From assembly GCA_019247135.1 (NCBI GenBank), contig JAFAPL010000281.1, forward strand, positions 1-5,574: a DNA stretch of 5,574 nucleotides. The letters run 5' to 3'. Each line of letters begins with the position of its first letter. The first letter of the stretch is position 1. Shown in pieces: positions 1 to 5,574 of the stretch. Position numbers and translations under genes: made by a program. A model generated the notes under the pieces. It was given only the letters and a program-made list of their open reading frames with translations, was not told the DNA's origin and made no database searches. This DNA is from Chloroflexota bacterium (lineage in GTDB: Bacteria; Chloroflexota; UBA6077; CF-72).

Positions 1-902
1 GGTGGCTGCATCCACTGGCGTTCGTTACTAACCGCTCGAACGATGTCGACGAACTTGCTCAGTCCCGAGCTCAGGTTGGCTCTGCGCCAGATCATCGACC
101 ACGCGTAAAGCGCCGTCGGCTCCACCATCAGCCTGTCCACAACGGTACTGTCCGGGGCGCGAAACGAATCGAGACCCAATTGCACACTGTCCACATCTTG
201 TCCGAGCTGTGCGAGTGAGAGCTCCAGCGAGGTGGAGCCCGTGGTGCTGATCAGAAAACCGAGGCCGCACTCACGACTCAGCGCCTCGAGAAAATTGGTG
301 AGCTGCGGTGCGTATTGTGCAGACGGTACGCGGATTGACACACCATCCAGTGCCCGCCACGGGAGCGGTTCTCTTGAAGACGCAAGCGGGTTTTCGGGTA
401 CGGCCAGGATGTGCGCGCGGTCCAATCGGAAAACCTCATGTGTGAGTTCAGGTGCGAGTCGATACGCGCGACCAAGCGCGACGTCCAGGTCCCCTGAGCG
501 CACGAGGCGCACCTGTTCACTCACCGGCGCCAGGATGCTCTCCACGTGGAGCTCGGGCTGTAGCGCTCGACACGCCTCCAGGATGAGCCGGACTGTGTCG
601 ATGTGATCGTTGATGCTTGCGGTTCGGATGCGTTCGTTCGCTCCGCGTACATTTGAGATCGACCGGTCGGCCTGTTCCAGCAGGCGCCGGCTGTCGTCCA
701 GAAACTGCTTGCCTGGCTGCGTCAGCCGCACCTGACGACTGGAGCGATCGAACAGCACAACTCCCAGGTCGGTCTCGAGCTTTGCGATTTGTGCCGAGAG
801 CGTCTGCTGCGAGATGAACAATCGCTCGGCAGCGCGGCCGAAGTTGAGCTCTTCGGCCAGCGCTACGAAGTAGCGGACCAGGCGAAGGTCAAGATCGTTC
901 AC
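1..902 (-). CDS. LysR-family transcriptional regulator (C-terminus cut by window edge)
   Basis: One-component DNA-binding regulator of the LysR type, expected to bind DNA as a dimer or tetramer in the cytoplasm and respond to a small ligand. The minus-strand frame is open for 300 codons from a GTG at 902 to the left edge with no stop, about the usual full length of the family, so only a few residues should be missing. Residues 4-64 are the classic winged HTH: LDLRLVRYFVALAEELNFGR, then AAERLFISQQTLSAQIAKLE, then LFDRSSRQVRLTQPG. A linker helix (LLEQADRS) follows at about residues 74-81, then a periplasmic-binding-protein-like effector domain from about residue 90. The GTG start is chosen because family members begin 3-6 residues before the LRLVRYF segment. 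No good Shine-Dalgarno sequence precedes it, and the frame stays open upstream to an ATG at 1073, so a longer N-terminus is possible but unlikely. The ligand and target genes cannot be read from the sequence. Confidence 0.93.
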   Translation of the reverse strand, partial: MNDLDLRLVRYFVALAEELNFGRAAERLFISQQTLSAQIAKLETDLGVVLFDRSSRQVRLTQPGKQFLDDSRRLLEQADRSISNVRGANERIRTASINDHIDTVRLILEACRALQPELHVESILAPVSEQVRLVRSGDLDVALGRAYRLAPELTHEVFRLDRAHILAVPENPLASSREPLPWRALDGVSIRVPSAQYAPQLTNFLEALSRECGLGFLISTTGSTSLELSLAQLGQDVDSVQLGLDSFRAPDSTVVDRLMVEPTALYAWSMIWRRANLSSGLSKFVDIVRAVSNERQWMQP

Positions 903-1155
903 AAGGATGGCACCGTGGTTGTATGTCCGCGCAGAACACACTCCGAAACCGATCTGGGCCACATCGCTTGAATAACCAGACGCCCCGAGAGCGCACGTCT
1001 GAATCGTATCTGCCCCGCCGCCATGCCAAGCCGACCACGCCGGCCCGAGTGGGCGTGCTGCGGTCGTGAGCATCGGCTCCCATCTCTGCACGTCAATGCG
1101 TCCGATGACATCACCATCAGTCGTCGGTGTCGAGCACTCCGTTGGTGAGAATGCG
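903..1155. other. Non-coding stretch upstream of the LysR gene
   Basis: This gap lies between the LysR start and the stop of the decayed DJ-1/PfpI-like gene upstream of it. All three minus-strand frames and the plus strand give low-complexity Arg/Ser/Gly-rich translations with no recognisable domain. The LysR frame remains open here as far as an ATG at 1073, but the extra 57 residues resemble no LysR N-terminus. The LysR promoter should lie here; I could not pick a convincing -35/-10 pair. Confidence 0.5.
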
Positions 1156-1391
1156 TCAGATTCCGAGCGCTTCGATGATGAGTCGCGCGGCAGCCGCTCC
1201 CGAATACTGCTGTTGCCGGTGATCAGCGTGCCGTCGCGTAGTGCGTGACGCGAAAAACGCGGACCGACGATGAAGTTGGTGTTCTGCAGCTGCCTGGCTT
1301 CGTCTTCGATGCGGAAGGGCTGAATTCGCTGCTGCGCGCGCAACAGCGCGTCGAAGTCGTCCAGCGTCACACTACTGACGGCGGAGTGTTG
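1156..1391 (-). pseudogene. C-terminal remnant of a DJ-1/PfpI-family (type 1 glutamine amidotransferase-like) gene, frameshifted
   Basis: Reading the minus strand from 1391, one frame gives TLDDFDALLRAQQRIQPF, then RIEDEARQLQNTNFIVGP, then RFSRHALRDGTLITG. The sensible reading then jumps to another frame, giving QQQYSGAAAARLIIEALGI and a TGA at 1158-1156. Joined, these read like the C-terminal third of DJ-1/PfpI proteins, whose hallmark is a DGxLITGQ segment followed by an Ala-rich last helix. The break falls at about 1214-1215, where one base (a C in a GGC-CAA context) seems to be missing. Upstream, an in-frame TGA at 1394-1392 closes the frame. No nucleophile-elbow cysteine motif or N-terminal beta strand can be found in any frame up to 1592, so the catalytic part is absent. 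The gene is on the same strand as the LysR gene and upstream of it. The family call rests on motif recall, not a search. A sequencing error could explain the frameshift but not the missing N-terminus. Confidence 0.6.
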
Positions 1392-1592
1392 TCAATCAGT
1401 CACGCTGTTCGGGTGACGACAGGAATCCGATGCTGATGAGGTCTCCCCTGGAATAGCCGCTTTCATCGCATGATGATTCACCGCGGCCGTGCCGGGGACA
1501 AACAATTCGGACGGATGAACTCACAACGCGCCGTTGTCACTGCCGCTCAGACTGCTGGCTACTAGCGCCTGACGCTACAGTGTCTCAGGCAG
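1392..1592. promoter_or_regulatory. Intergenic region upstream of the LAL regulator
   Basis: About 200 bases with stops in all frames and no recognisable protein segment. It separates the minus-strand DJ-1/PfpI-like remnant from the plus-strand LAL gene and must hold the promoter of the latter. A TTGTCA at 1534-1539 resembles a -35 element, but no good -10 sits 16-18 bases downstream of it. A TACAGT at 1576-1581 fits the loose actinobacterial TANNNT pattern without a matching -35. No specific promoter is claimed. A short inverted repeat at 1563-1577 is listed separately. Confidence 0.4.
1563..1577. repeat. Small inverted repeat just upstream of the LAL gene
   Basis: Perfect 5-base arms, TAGCG (1563-1567) and CGCTA (1573-1577), are separated by CCTGA and end 15 bases before the ATG at 1593. 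Its position suits an operator or a small mRNA hairpin affecting initiation. LuxR-type HTH dimers bind dyad-symmetric sites, so autoregulation is conceivable. The arms are short enough to arise by chance. Confidence 0.35.
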
Positions 1593-4226
1593 ATGGCCGG
1601 CGACAGTGCCTTTGTTGAACGTGACCAGCAACTAGCCCAGCTGGATGGAGCGCTCGCGGATGTGTGCGTGGGCCGCGGCCGGGTCGTGCTCGTATGCGGC
1701 GAAGCCGGTGCCGGCAAGTCGAGCCTGGTATCCCAGTTCGCATCCGACCGGGCGAGCCGACGGGGCGTCGACGTGCTCACGGGCCTGTGTGATCCGTTTC
1801 CGAGTCGCGCGGCGCTCGGGCCTCTGTTTGACATCGGCGTCGCTCTGGATATAGCGCCCGAGCAGCTGCGCAGCGCGCCGAGCTCACCGCACGATCTCTT
1901 TCTGGACGTTTATGCCAGACTCGCCGCCCTGCGTCGTCCCGTTGCCGTGGTTGTGGAAGACGTGCACTGGGCCGATCAGGCCACGCTGGATCTCGTGGCG
2001 TTTCTGGGCCGGCGAGTGCAGCGGCTGCCGCTGCTCCTGATCCTGACGTTTCGTTCAGATGAGCTGCGGGCAGCCGACCCGCTCGGCGTTACGCTGGGCA
2101 ATCTGGCGACGACGCCCGGACTCGTGAGGATCGACCTGGAGCCGCTGTCCCGGACCGCCGTCGCCAGCCTCGCGCGCGGAACAGGAATTGATGCCGGGGA
2201 GCTGCATCGTCGGACCGGTGGAAATCCGTTTTTCGTTTCGGAGGTGCTCCGCAATCCGGAGGCCGCGGTTCCACCGACAGTTCGAGACGCGATTCTCGCG
2301 CGCATTTCACGCCTTTCGCCCGAAGCTCAGCAAACGGTTCAAACGGCCGCCGTCATCGGTGCGCGCATGGAATCGGACCTGCTGGTGCACGTCATGCTGA
2401 AAGCCGGGATTCCGCGCTGGAGTTTGCAGGAGGCGATCAGCAGCGGAGTGCTGCGCCGGGAGGATGCCAGGCTCTTTTTTCGTCACGAGCTCGTCGAGTC
2501 GGCGATCTACGACTCGATCCCGCCGTCGGGGCGTCAGCGGCTGCATGTGCTCGCGCTCGAAGAACTCGAGGCCGCCGGGGGAGCCGACTATGCCCGGCTT
2601 ACACGTCACGCCGATGCGAGCGGGAACGACGCCGCGGTGCTGCACTTTGCTCCGCTCGCCGCTGCACGTGCTGCCGGCTTCGGCGCACATCGCCAGGCAG
2701 CTTCCCTGCTCTCCTTGGCAATCGAACGCGCTCGATACGACAGGCAACGCACCGCTGAACTGCTGGAGCAACGCGGTACCCAGCACTACCTCGCGCTCGA
2801 GTTCGGCGGCGCCGCCGAGGACCACCACGCCGCGGCCGATGCGTGGCATGGACTCGGCAATACGCTCAACCAAGCACGCAATTTGATTCGACTGTCGTAC
2901 GTCAGGCTCGCTGATGGTGATCGTGATGAATCGGACGCGGTCCTTCAGACCGCGACTGGATTACTGGAACACTGCGCGCCATCCCAGGAGCTGGCGATGG
3001 CGTATGAGGCCTGGGCGCGACGGCTGTTCACTTCCAATCAGCCCCAGTCCGCTCTGACCTGGGCCGATCGGGCAATTGAGCTCGCCGAAACTCTCCATCA
3101 GCCCGAGCTGGCACTGCAAGCGGGCATCACTGCTGCCGTCTCTCGAGTCCTGTTAGGCGACGACTCCGCGCGAGTCCACTTGCACCAGCTGCGCGAACAG
3201 ATGTTGGCGCGCGGCGCGACTGACGATACGGCTCGCGACTTGCTCGCACGCGCGACTTTTTATCTGGCGTTCGTGCCGATGATCCACCGCGACTACGCCG
3301 AGGTCGACCCGTACCTGGACGAGGGCTCCAGCCTGGCAGAGACATATGACCTGGAGTACTGGTCGAGTCTCATGTCCGGAGCGCGCGTACTTCGGCTGAC
3401 GCACGCGGGCGACTGGCAGGCGGCCGAAAACGTTGCACGCGATATTCTCGGTGCACCCGAACCAGCGTGGCGTGCGCGACTTCTGGCGTTGATTTGTCTC
3501 GGACGAATCGAAGCGCGCAGAGGCCAGTCGCAGGCGCAACAGCACCTCGAGTCAGCAACACGCGCCGCCAGCCATGATCCGGCCATCGCCAGTATGTTGT
3601 GGACCGCCCGCGCGGAAGCGGCCTGGCTGGCGGGCGACCACGTCCAGTTGAGCCAGGAGGCCACCGCCGTCCGGTCCGCTGCCTCCGATGATCCATGGTT
3701 CCTCGGTGAAATGGCTTTCTGGTCCCGTCTGGCCGGCCACGCAATGCACGAATTGCAACTGGACTCTGCCGAGCCATATCGGCTCGCACAAGCTGAAGCG
3801 TGGTCCGCCGCCGCGGAGTGGTGGACGGAGCGCGGCTGCCCGTACGAGGCGGCGCTGTGTATGGCCAATACTGATGATGCGCGCCTCGTTCGCAGCGCTA
3901 TCGGCCAACTCGATCAACTCGGAGCAGTGGCTGCAGCCGCCTTCGCTCGACGGCGCTTGCGCGAGCTGGGAGTGGCATCCGTTCCACGCGGCCCTCGTCC
4001 GTCGACCAGCGCCAATCCGGCGGGTTTGACGCGCCGCGAACAGGAGGTGCTCCAGGCCGTAGCTGACGGTTGCACCAACGCTGAGATTGCAGCGCGACTG
4101 TTCCTGTCTGAAAAGACGGTCGAGCGCCACCTCTCCGGCGCATTCACCAAGCTGAACGCCGGCTCGAGGACCGAAGCGGTGGTGGCCGCGCGCCGAATCC
4201 GTGCTCTCACTGACGCTCCAGCTTGA
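1593..4226 (+). CDS. LAL-type (large ATP-binding) LuxR-family transcriptional regulator, 877 aa
   Basis: Large cytoplasmic regulator of the LAL class, thought to use ATP binding/hydrolysis to switch a signal-sensing, DNA-binding activator (the MalT-like design). Residues 6-26 (AFVERDQQLAQLDGAL) are the typical opening. Walker A is GEAGAGKS at 36-43. Walker B is VAVVVED at 117-123, followed by VHWAD, the family signature. LILTFRSDE (149-157) is the sensor-like strand, and TGGNPFFVSEV (208-218) is the conserved segment ending the ATPase core. Residues of about 340-790 are Ala/Leu/Arg-rich helical repeats resembling TPRs, the likely ligand- or partner-binding part. The C-terminal HTH at 812-868 contains LTRREQEVLQAVADG, TNAEIAARLFLSEKTVERHL and a closing KLNAGSRTEAV. 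All key motifs are intact and the length is normal for the class. The in-frame TAG at 1563-1565 and the family N-terminus fix the ATG at 1593; its Shine-Dalgarno (AGG at 1587-1589) is weak and very close. The Nudix gene follows with almost no gap. The regulon and effector are unknown. Confidence 0.96.
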   Translation: MAGDSAFVERDQQLAQLDGALADVCVGRGRVVLVCGEAGAGKSSLVSQFASDRASRRGVDVLTGLCDPFPSRAALGPLFDIGVALDIAPEQLRSAPSSPHDLFLDVYARLAALRRPVAVVVEDVHWADQATLDLVAFLGRRVQRLPLLLILTFRSDELRAADPLGVTLGNLATTPGLVRIDLEPLSRTAVASLARGTGIDAGELHRRTGGNPFFVSEVLRNPEAAVPPTVRDAILARISRLSPEAQQTVQTAAVIGARMESDLLVHVMLKAGIPRWSLQEAISSGVLRREDARLFFRHELVESAIYDSIPPSGRQRLHVLALEELEAAGGADYARLTRHADASGNDAAVLHFAPLAAARAAGFGAHRQAASLLSLAIERARYDRQRTAELLEQRGTQHYLALEFGGAAEDHHAAADAWHGLGNTLNQARNLIRLSYVRLADGDRDESDAVLQTATGLLEHCAPSQELAMAYEAWARRLFTSNQPQSALTWADRAIELAETLHQPELALQAGITAAVSRVLLGDDSARVHLHQLREQMLARGATDDTARDLLARATFYLAFVPMIHRDYAEVDPYLDEGSSLAETYDLEYWSSLMSGARVLRLTHAGDWQAAENVARDILGAPEPAWRARLLALICLGRIEARRGQSQAQQHLESATRAASHDPAIASMLWTARAEAAWLAGDHVQLSQEATAVRSAASDDPWFLGEMAFWSRLAGHAMHELQLDSAEPYRLAQAEAWSAAAEWWTERGCPYEAALCMANTDDARLVRSAIGQLDQLGAVAAAAFARRRLRELGVASVPRGPRPSTSANPAGLTRREQEVLQAVADGCTNAEIAARLFLSEKTVERHLSGAFTKLNAGSRTEAVVAARRIRALTDAPA

Positions 4227-4233
4227 GCGCAAA

Positions 4234-4728
4234 ATGGAAGATATGCCGCTCCGTCGTGCGAGCAGCCGCGTGATCCTCCTGGACCCGACTGGGCGCGTGT
4301 TGTTGTTAGGCTGCGTCGTGTCGAACCGGGAACAGACGGTCTGGGTGACGCCGGGCGGTGGCCAGGAGCCGTGGGAAGACGAGGTGGCCGCGGCGCAACG
4401 AGAGCTTGCCGAAGAGACCGGGCTGATCATCAGTCGCGCGGAGCTCGGCCAAGCCGTCGCTCGTAGCGCTGGTTGCTGGACGGCCGCCGAAGGCGTGGTC
4501 TATGACACACGCGACACCTACTTCGCGATCCAGGTCGAATCGTTCATGCCCGCGACTTCGGGGTTCACCCAGCTCGAGCGTGAGCAGGTGAAGTACGTGC
4601 GCTGGTGGACGCCGGACCACATCGAGGCGACGGACGAGGTCGTCTTTCCTGCTGGGCTGGCGGCGCTCGTGCGTCGGCTAGCACGTGGCGACTACCCAAG
4701 CGAACCGATCGACCTGCTCTGGAGCTAG
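4234..4728 (+). CDS. Nudix hydrolase
   Basis: Cytoplasmic Mg-dependent pyrophosphohydrolase that splits a nucleoside diphosphate linked to another moiety; the substrate (oxidised dNTP, ADP-ribose, NDP-sugar or other) cannot be told from the sequence. From the ATG at 4234 it is 164 residues, a normal length. The Nudix box G-x5-E-x7-REUxEExGU is matched exactly at residues 42-64, with metal-binding REL-AEE at 56-61. VILLDPTGRVLLLG precedes it as the first beta strands, and RWWTPDHIEATDE (about 123-135) is the C-terminal segment seen in many actinobacterial members. Starts: GTG at 4201 would overlap the LAL gene by 26 bases and add 11 residues; ATG 4234 begins 7 bases after the LAL stop; ATG 4243 is preceded by GGAAG at 4236-4240. 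I favour 4234 or 4243 because the conserved part starts at RRASSRV. The tight spacing suggests one operon with the LAL gene, possibly translationally coupled. No gene symbol is justified. Confidence 0.93.
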   Translation: MEDMPLRRASSRVILLDPTGRVLLLGCVVSNREQTVWVTPGGGQEPWEDEVAAAQRELAEETGLIISRAELGQAVARSAGCWTAAEGVVYDTRDTYFAIQVESFMPATSGFTQLEREQVKYVRWWTPDHIEATDEVVFPAGLAALVRRLARGDYPSEPIDLLWS

Positions 4729-4781
4729 GGCGCACGCACCAAATGAGTTGACGCGGAGCACGCGCGCCCAGCGGCGACGAC

Positions 4782-4798
4782 GTATAGCCGTGTATAGC
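4782..4798. repeat. Tandem GTATAGC direct repeat, 10-base period
   Basis: GTATAGC occurs at 4782-4788 and again at 4792-4798, so the copies are exactly 10 bases apart, about one helical turn. They stand out as AT-richer sequence in a GC-rich gap between the Nudix gene and the exported-protein gene. Each contains a TATAGC that could act as a -10-like element, and a TTGACG (4748-4753) lies upstream, but at too great a distance for a standard promoter. A pair of regulator half-sites is the other reading. The site is suggestive only. Confidence 0.35.
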
Positions 4799-4864
4799 GC
4801 TCATGCAGCTGCCGCATGCGGATTGTTGCCTTCTGCCAGATGAAGCGTCCTCCACTCCAGCGTA

Positions 4865-4898
4865 GGGTGCGAAGGTGCCACTTCCCCGCACGGCACCC
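4865..4898 (+). promoter_or_regulatory. Possible alternative leader stems before the exported-protein gene
   Basis: GGGTGC (4865-4870) can pair with GCACCC (4893-4898), while GGTGCC (4874-4879) can pair with GGCACC (4892-4897). The two 6-base stems share the same 3' arm, so only one can form at a time. The arm lies just before the AAAGGAG ribosome binding site at 4902. Such an arrangement could modulate initiation, but 6-base GC stems are common by chance here and no known riboswitch class is recognised. Confidence 0.25.
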
Positions 4899-4901
4899 AC
4901 G

Positions 4902-4908
4902 AAAGGAG
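4902..4908 (+). promoter_or_regulatory. Strong Shine-Dalgarno that decides the start at 4918
   Basis: AAAGGAG is followed by 9 bases and then ATG at 4918. It is the best ribosome binding site in the window and fixes the start of the exported-protein gene, even though the open frame carrying the Ig-like domain is a different one. Confidence 0.75.
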
Positions 4909-4917
4909 TCTCTGGAC

Positions 4918-5381
4918 ATGAAAAACGTGTTGCGCGCCCGAACATCGCGATGCTCCGCGGCTGCCTGCGCTGTGTGGCTCGGAGTGACAGCTCCGGTGTA
5001 GAGCTCGGCAGCACCTCACTCGAGTGTGCCCGATCGACGGGTCTGAAACTTGAACTCGCGGGAACTGATAACGCCTCCGGGCTCGCGAGCCTGAGCTACG
5101 CCAGCAGCGGTGCGCAGTCGATCCCTTCTACAACGCTCAACGCCATCACTGCCGAGGTCTCGATCACGGCTCCGGGCATGACAACTCTCACCGCCAGCGC
5201 GACCGACGTGGCCGGCAACGTCGCGCCCAAACAGTCCGAAGCGGTCTTCGTCGCGTCCGGTTTCGGGTGCGCCGGTCCGACGCCCGGCTTCAATCTACCT
5301 CAGCATGGGACGGTGGTTTTGACAGGCACCGCAACCATCAACGGACAGAGCATTCCGTTCCACGACACCATTCATTTCTAG
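4918..5381 (+). pseudogene. Exported Ig-like-domain protein, frameshifted after the signal peptide
   Basis: The ATG at 4918, set by a strong Shine-Dalgarno, opens a 27-codon frame that reads as a signal peptide: basic MKNVLRARTSR, then hydrophobic CSAAACAVWLGVTAPV, and a TAG at 4999-5001. The frame one base back is open through this stretch and from about 5045 encodes an Ig-like beta-sandwich: LKLELAGTDNASGLASLSY, then TLTASATDVAGNVAPKQSE at about 5188-5244. The TDNASG and ATDVAGN motifs are typical of bacterial Ig-like repeats in secreted proteins. A short tail, GTATINGQSIPFHDTIHF, ends at a TAG at 5379-5381. The two halves make sense only if joined by a -1 (or +2) shift near 4980-5020. Only one Ig-like unit is left and the start of its first strand is poorly formed, so an internal deletion may have caused the shift. 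It may be a pseudogene or a sequencing error; the function, perhaps cell-surface or carbohydrate binding, is unknown. Alternatively a short protein could start inside the second frame, but no ribosome binding site supports that. Confidence 0.6.
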
Positions 5382-5394
5382 CCACTCTCGGACA

Positions 5395-5415
5395 GTGAGG
5401 ACCGGCTGACCTCAC
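5395..5415. terminator. Possible hairpin between convergent genes
   Basis: GTGAGG (5395-5400) and CCTCAC (5410-5415) form a 6-base stem around a 9-base loop. It begins 13 bases after the stop of the exported-protein gene and lies before the stop of the convergent LuxR gene. There is no T-tract on either side, so it could be a weak bidirectional terminator or chance. Confidence 0.3.
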
Positions 5416-5448
5416 GTGGTGGCAGTGCCAGCCCGCCGCTACGCCTGG

Positions 5449-5574
5449 TCAGCCCGCCCCGTCTGTCGCGCCAAGCCCGCGGCCGAGAGCCCAGACCACG
5501 AGCTGCGCGCGTGAATGCACGCCGAGCTTGGCCATCGCACGCTCAACATACACGCGAGCGGTACCCTCAGTGAT
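5449..5574 (-). CDS. C-terminal HTH of a second LuxR-family regulator (cut by window edge)
   Basis: The minus strand read inward from the right edge gives 41 residues and a TGA at 5451-5449. The segment ITEGTARVYVERAMAKLG followed by VHSRAQLVVWALGRG is the recognition helix and last helix of a LuxR/FixJ-type HTH; compare EKTVERHL...KLNAGSRTEAV in the LAL protein of this window. The TARVYVERAMAKLGVHSR pattern is most like the LAL or response-regulator branch, but the part that would tell which (ATPase, receiver or other) lies outside the window. The gene converges on the exported-protein gene with 67 bases between the stops. The last residues (ATDGAG) are an ordinary disordered end. Confidence 0.85.
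   Translation of the reverse strand: MTEGTARVYVERAMAKLGVHSRAQLVVWALGRGLGATDGAG

Noticed and set aside
232..606. A 124-codon plus-strand frame
   Set aside because: It is antisense to the LysR effector domain, which is continuous and family-like on the minus strand; the plus-strand translation is Ser/Arg-rich with no motif.
1245..1436. A 63-codon plus-strand frame with a protein-like composition
   Set aside because: It is antisense to the DJ-1/PfpI-like remnant, whose minus-strand reading gives recognisable family motifs; the plus-strand reading does not.
2307..2873. A 188-codon minus-strand frame
   Set aside because: It lies wholly inside the LAL gene, antisense to the ATPase/helical region, with no recognisable domain.
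3552..4430. A 292-codon open frame on the minus strand
   Set aside because: It runs antisense across the end of the LAL gene and the start of the Nudix gene, both of which have strong domain evidence. Its translation shows no domain and is the kind of open antisense frame GC-rich codon use produces.
4728..4769. GGGCGC (4728-4733) and GCGCCC (4764-4769) as a terminator after the Nudix gene
   Set aside because: The loop would be 30 bases and no T-tract follows; GC-rich 6-mers of this kind are common here.
4802..4818. CATGC-N7-GCATG inverted repeat containing GCAGCTGC
   Set aside because: The arms are only 5 bases, the inner pairs do not extend and the position has no clear relation to a start site; chance is likely.
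4920..4926. GAAAAAC right after the start codon as a -1 programmed slippery site
   Set aside because: It falls at codons 2-3, so a shift there would skip the whole signal peptide, and it does not satisfy the X XXY YYZ pattern because the first base is G. An indel near 4980-5020 explains the frames better.
1..5574. tRNA, rRNA, CRISPR array, insertion sequence or attachment site
   Set aside because: I saw no cloverleaf-like segments, regularly spaced repeats, transposase motifs or terminal inverted repeats in the window.

Overview
The window looks like chromosomal DNA from a GC-rich, soil-type bacterium, most likely an actinobacterium or a relative such as Thermoleophilia. The evidence is the GC-rich third codon positions, a large ATP-binding LuxR-type (LAL) regulator, a Nudix protein with an RWWTP segment like those I associate with actinobacteria, GTG starts and several one-component regulators. 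The exact lineage cannot be fixed from the sequence alone.

Layout, left to right. Bases 1-902 (minus strand) hold a LysR-type regulator, complete at its N-terminus and cut by the left edge after 300 codons. Bases 903-1155 hold no gene I can support. Bases 1156-1391 (minus) are the decayed C-terminal end of what appears to be a DJ-1/PfpI-family gene: it carries a one-base frameshift and lacks the catalytic part. Bases 1392-1592 are non-coding and contain the upstream region of the main gene. Bases 1593-4226 (plus) encode an 877-residue LAL regulator, with an N-terminal AAA-type ATPase, a long TPR-like helical middle and a C-terminal LuxR helix-turn-helix. Just behind it on the same strand is a Nudix hydrolase (about 4234-4728) with a perfect Nudix box, probably co-transcribed. 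After a 189-base gap comes a small exported protein with one Ig-like domain (4918-5381). It has the best ribosome binding site in the window, but its signal peptide and its Ig-like domain lie in different frames, so it is broken as given. The right edge (5449-5574, minus) is the last 41 residues of a second LuxR-type helix-turn-helix protein, convergent with the exported-protein gene.

The only likely functional unit is the LAL regulator plus the Nudix hydrolase: an ATP-dependent signal-sensing activator followed within a few bases by a nucleotide-diphosphate-derivative hydrolase. The LysR gene, the LAL gene and the second LuxR gene make this a regulator-dense stretch, and the two frameshifted remnants between them point to gene decay (or to sequencing errors, which reads would distinguish). 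I did not find a convincing new defence, mobile or biosynthetic system. The most notable items are the two broken genes, the possible alternative stems in the leader of the exported-protein gene, and small operator-like repeats upstream of the LAL gene and of the exported-protein gene.
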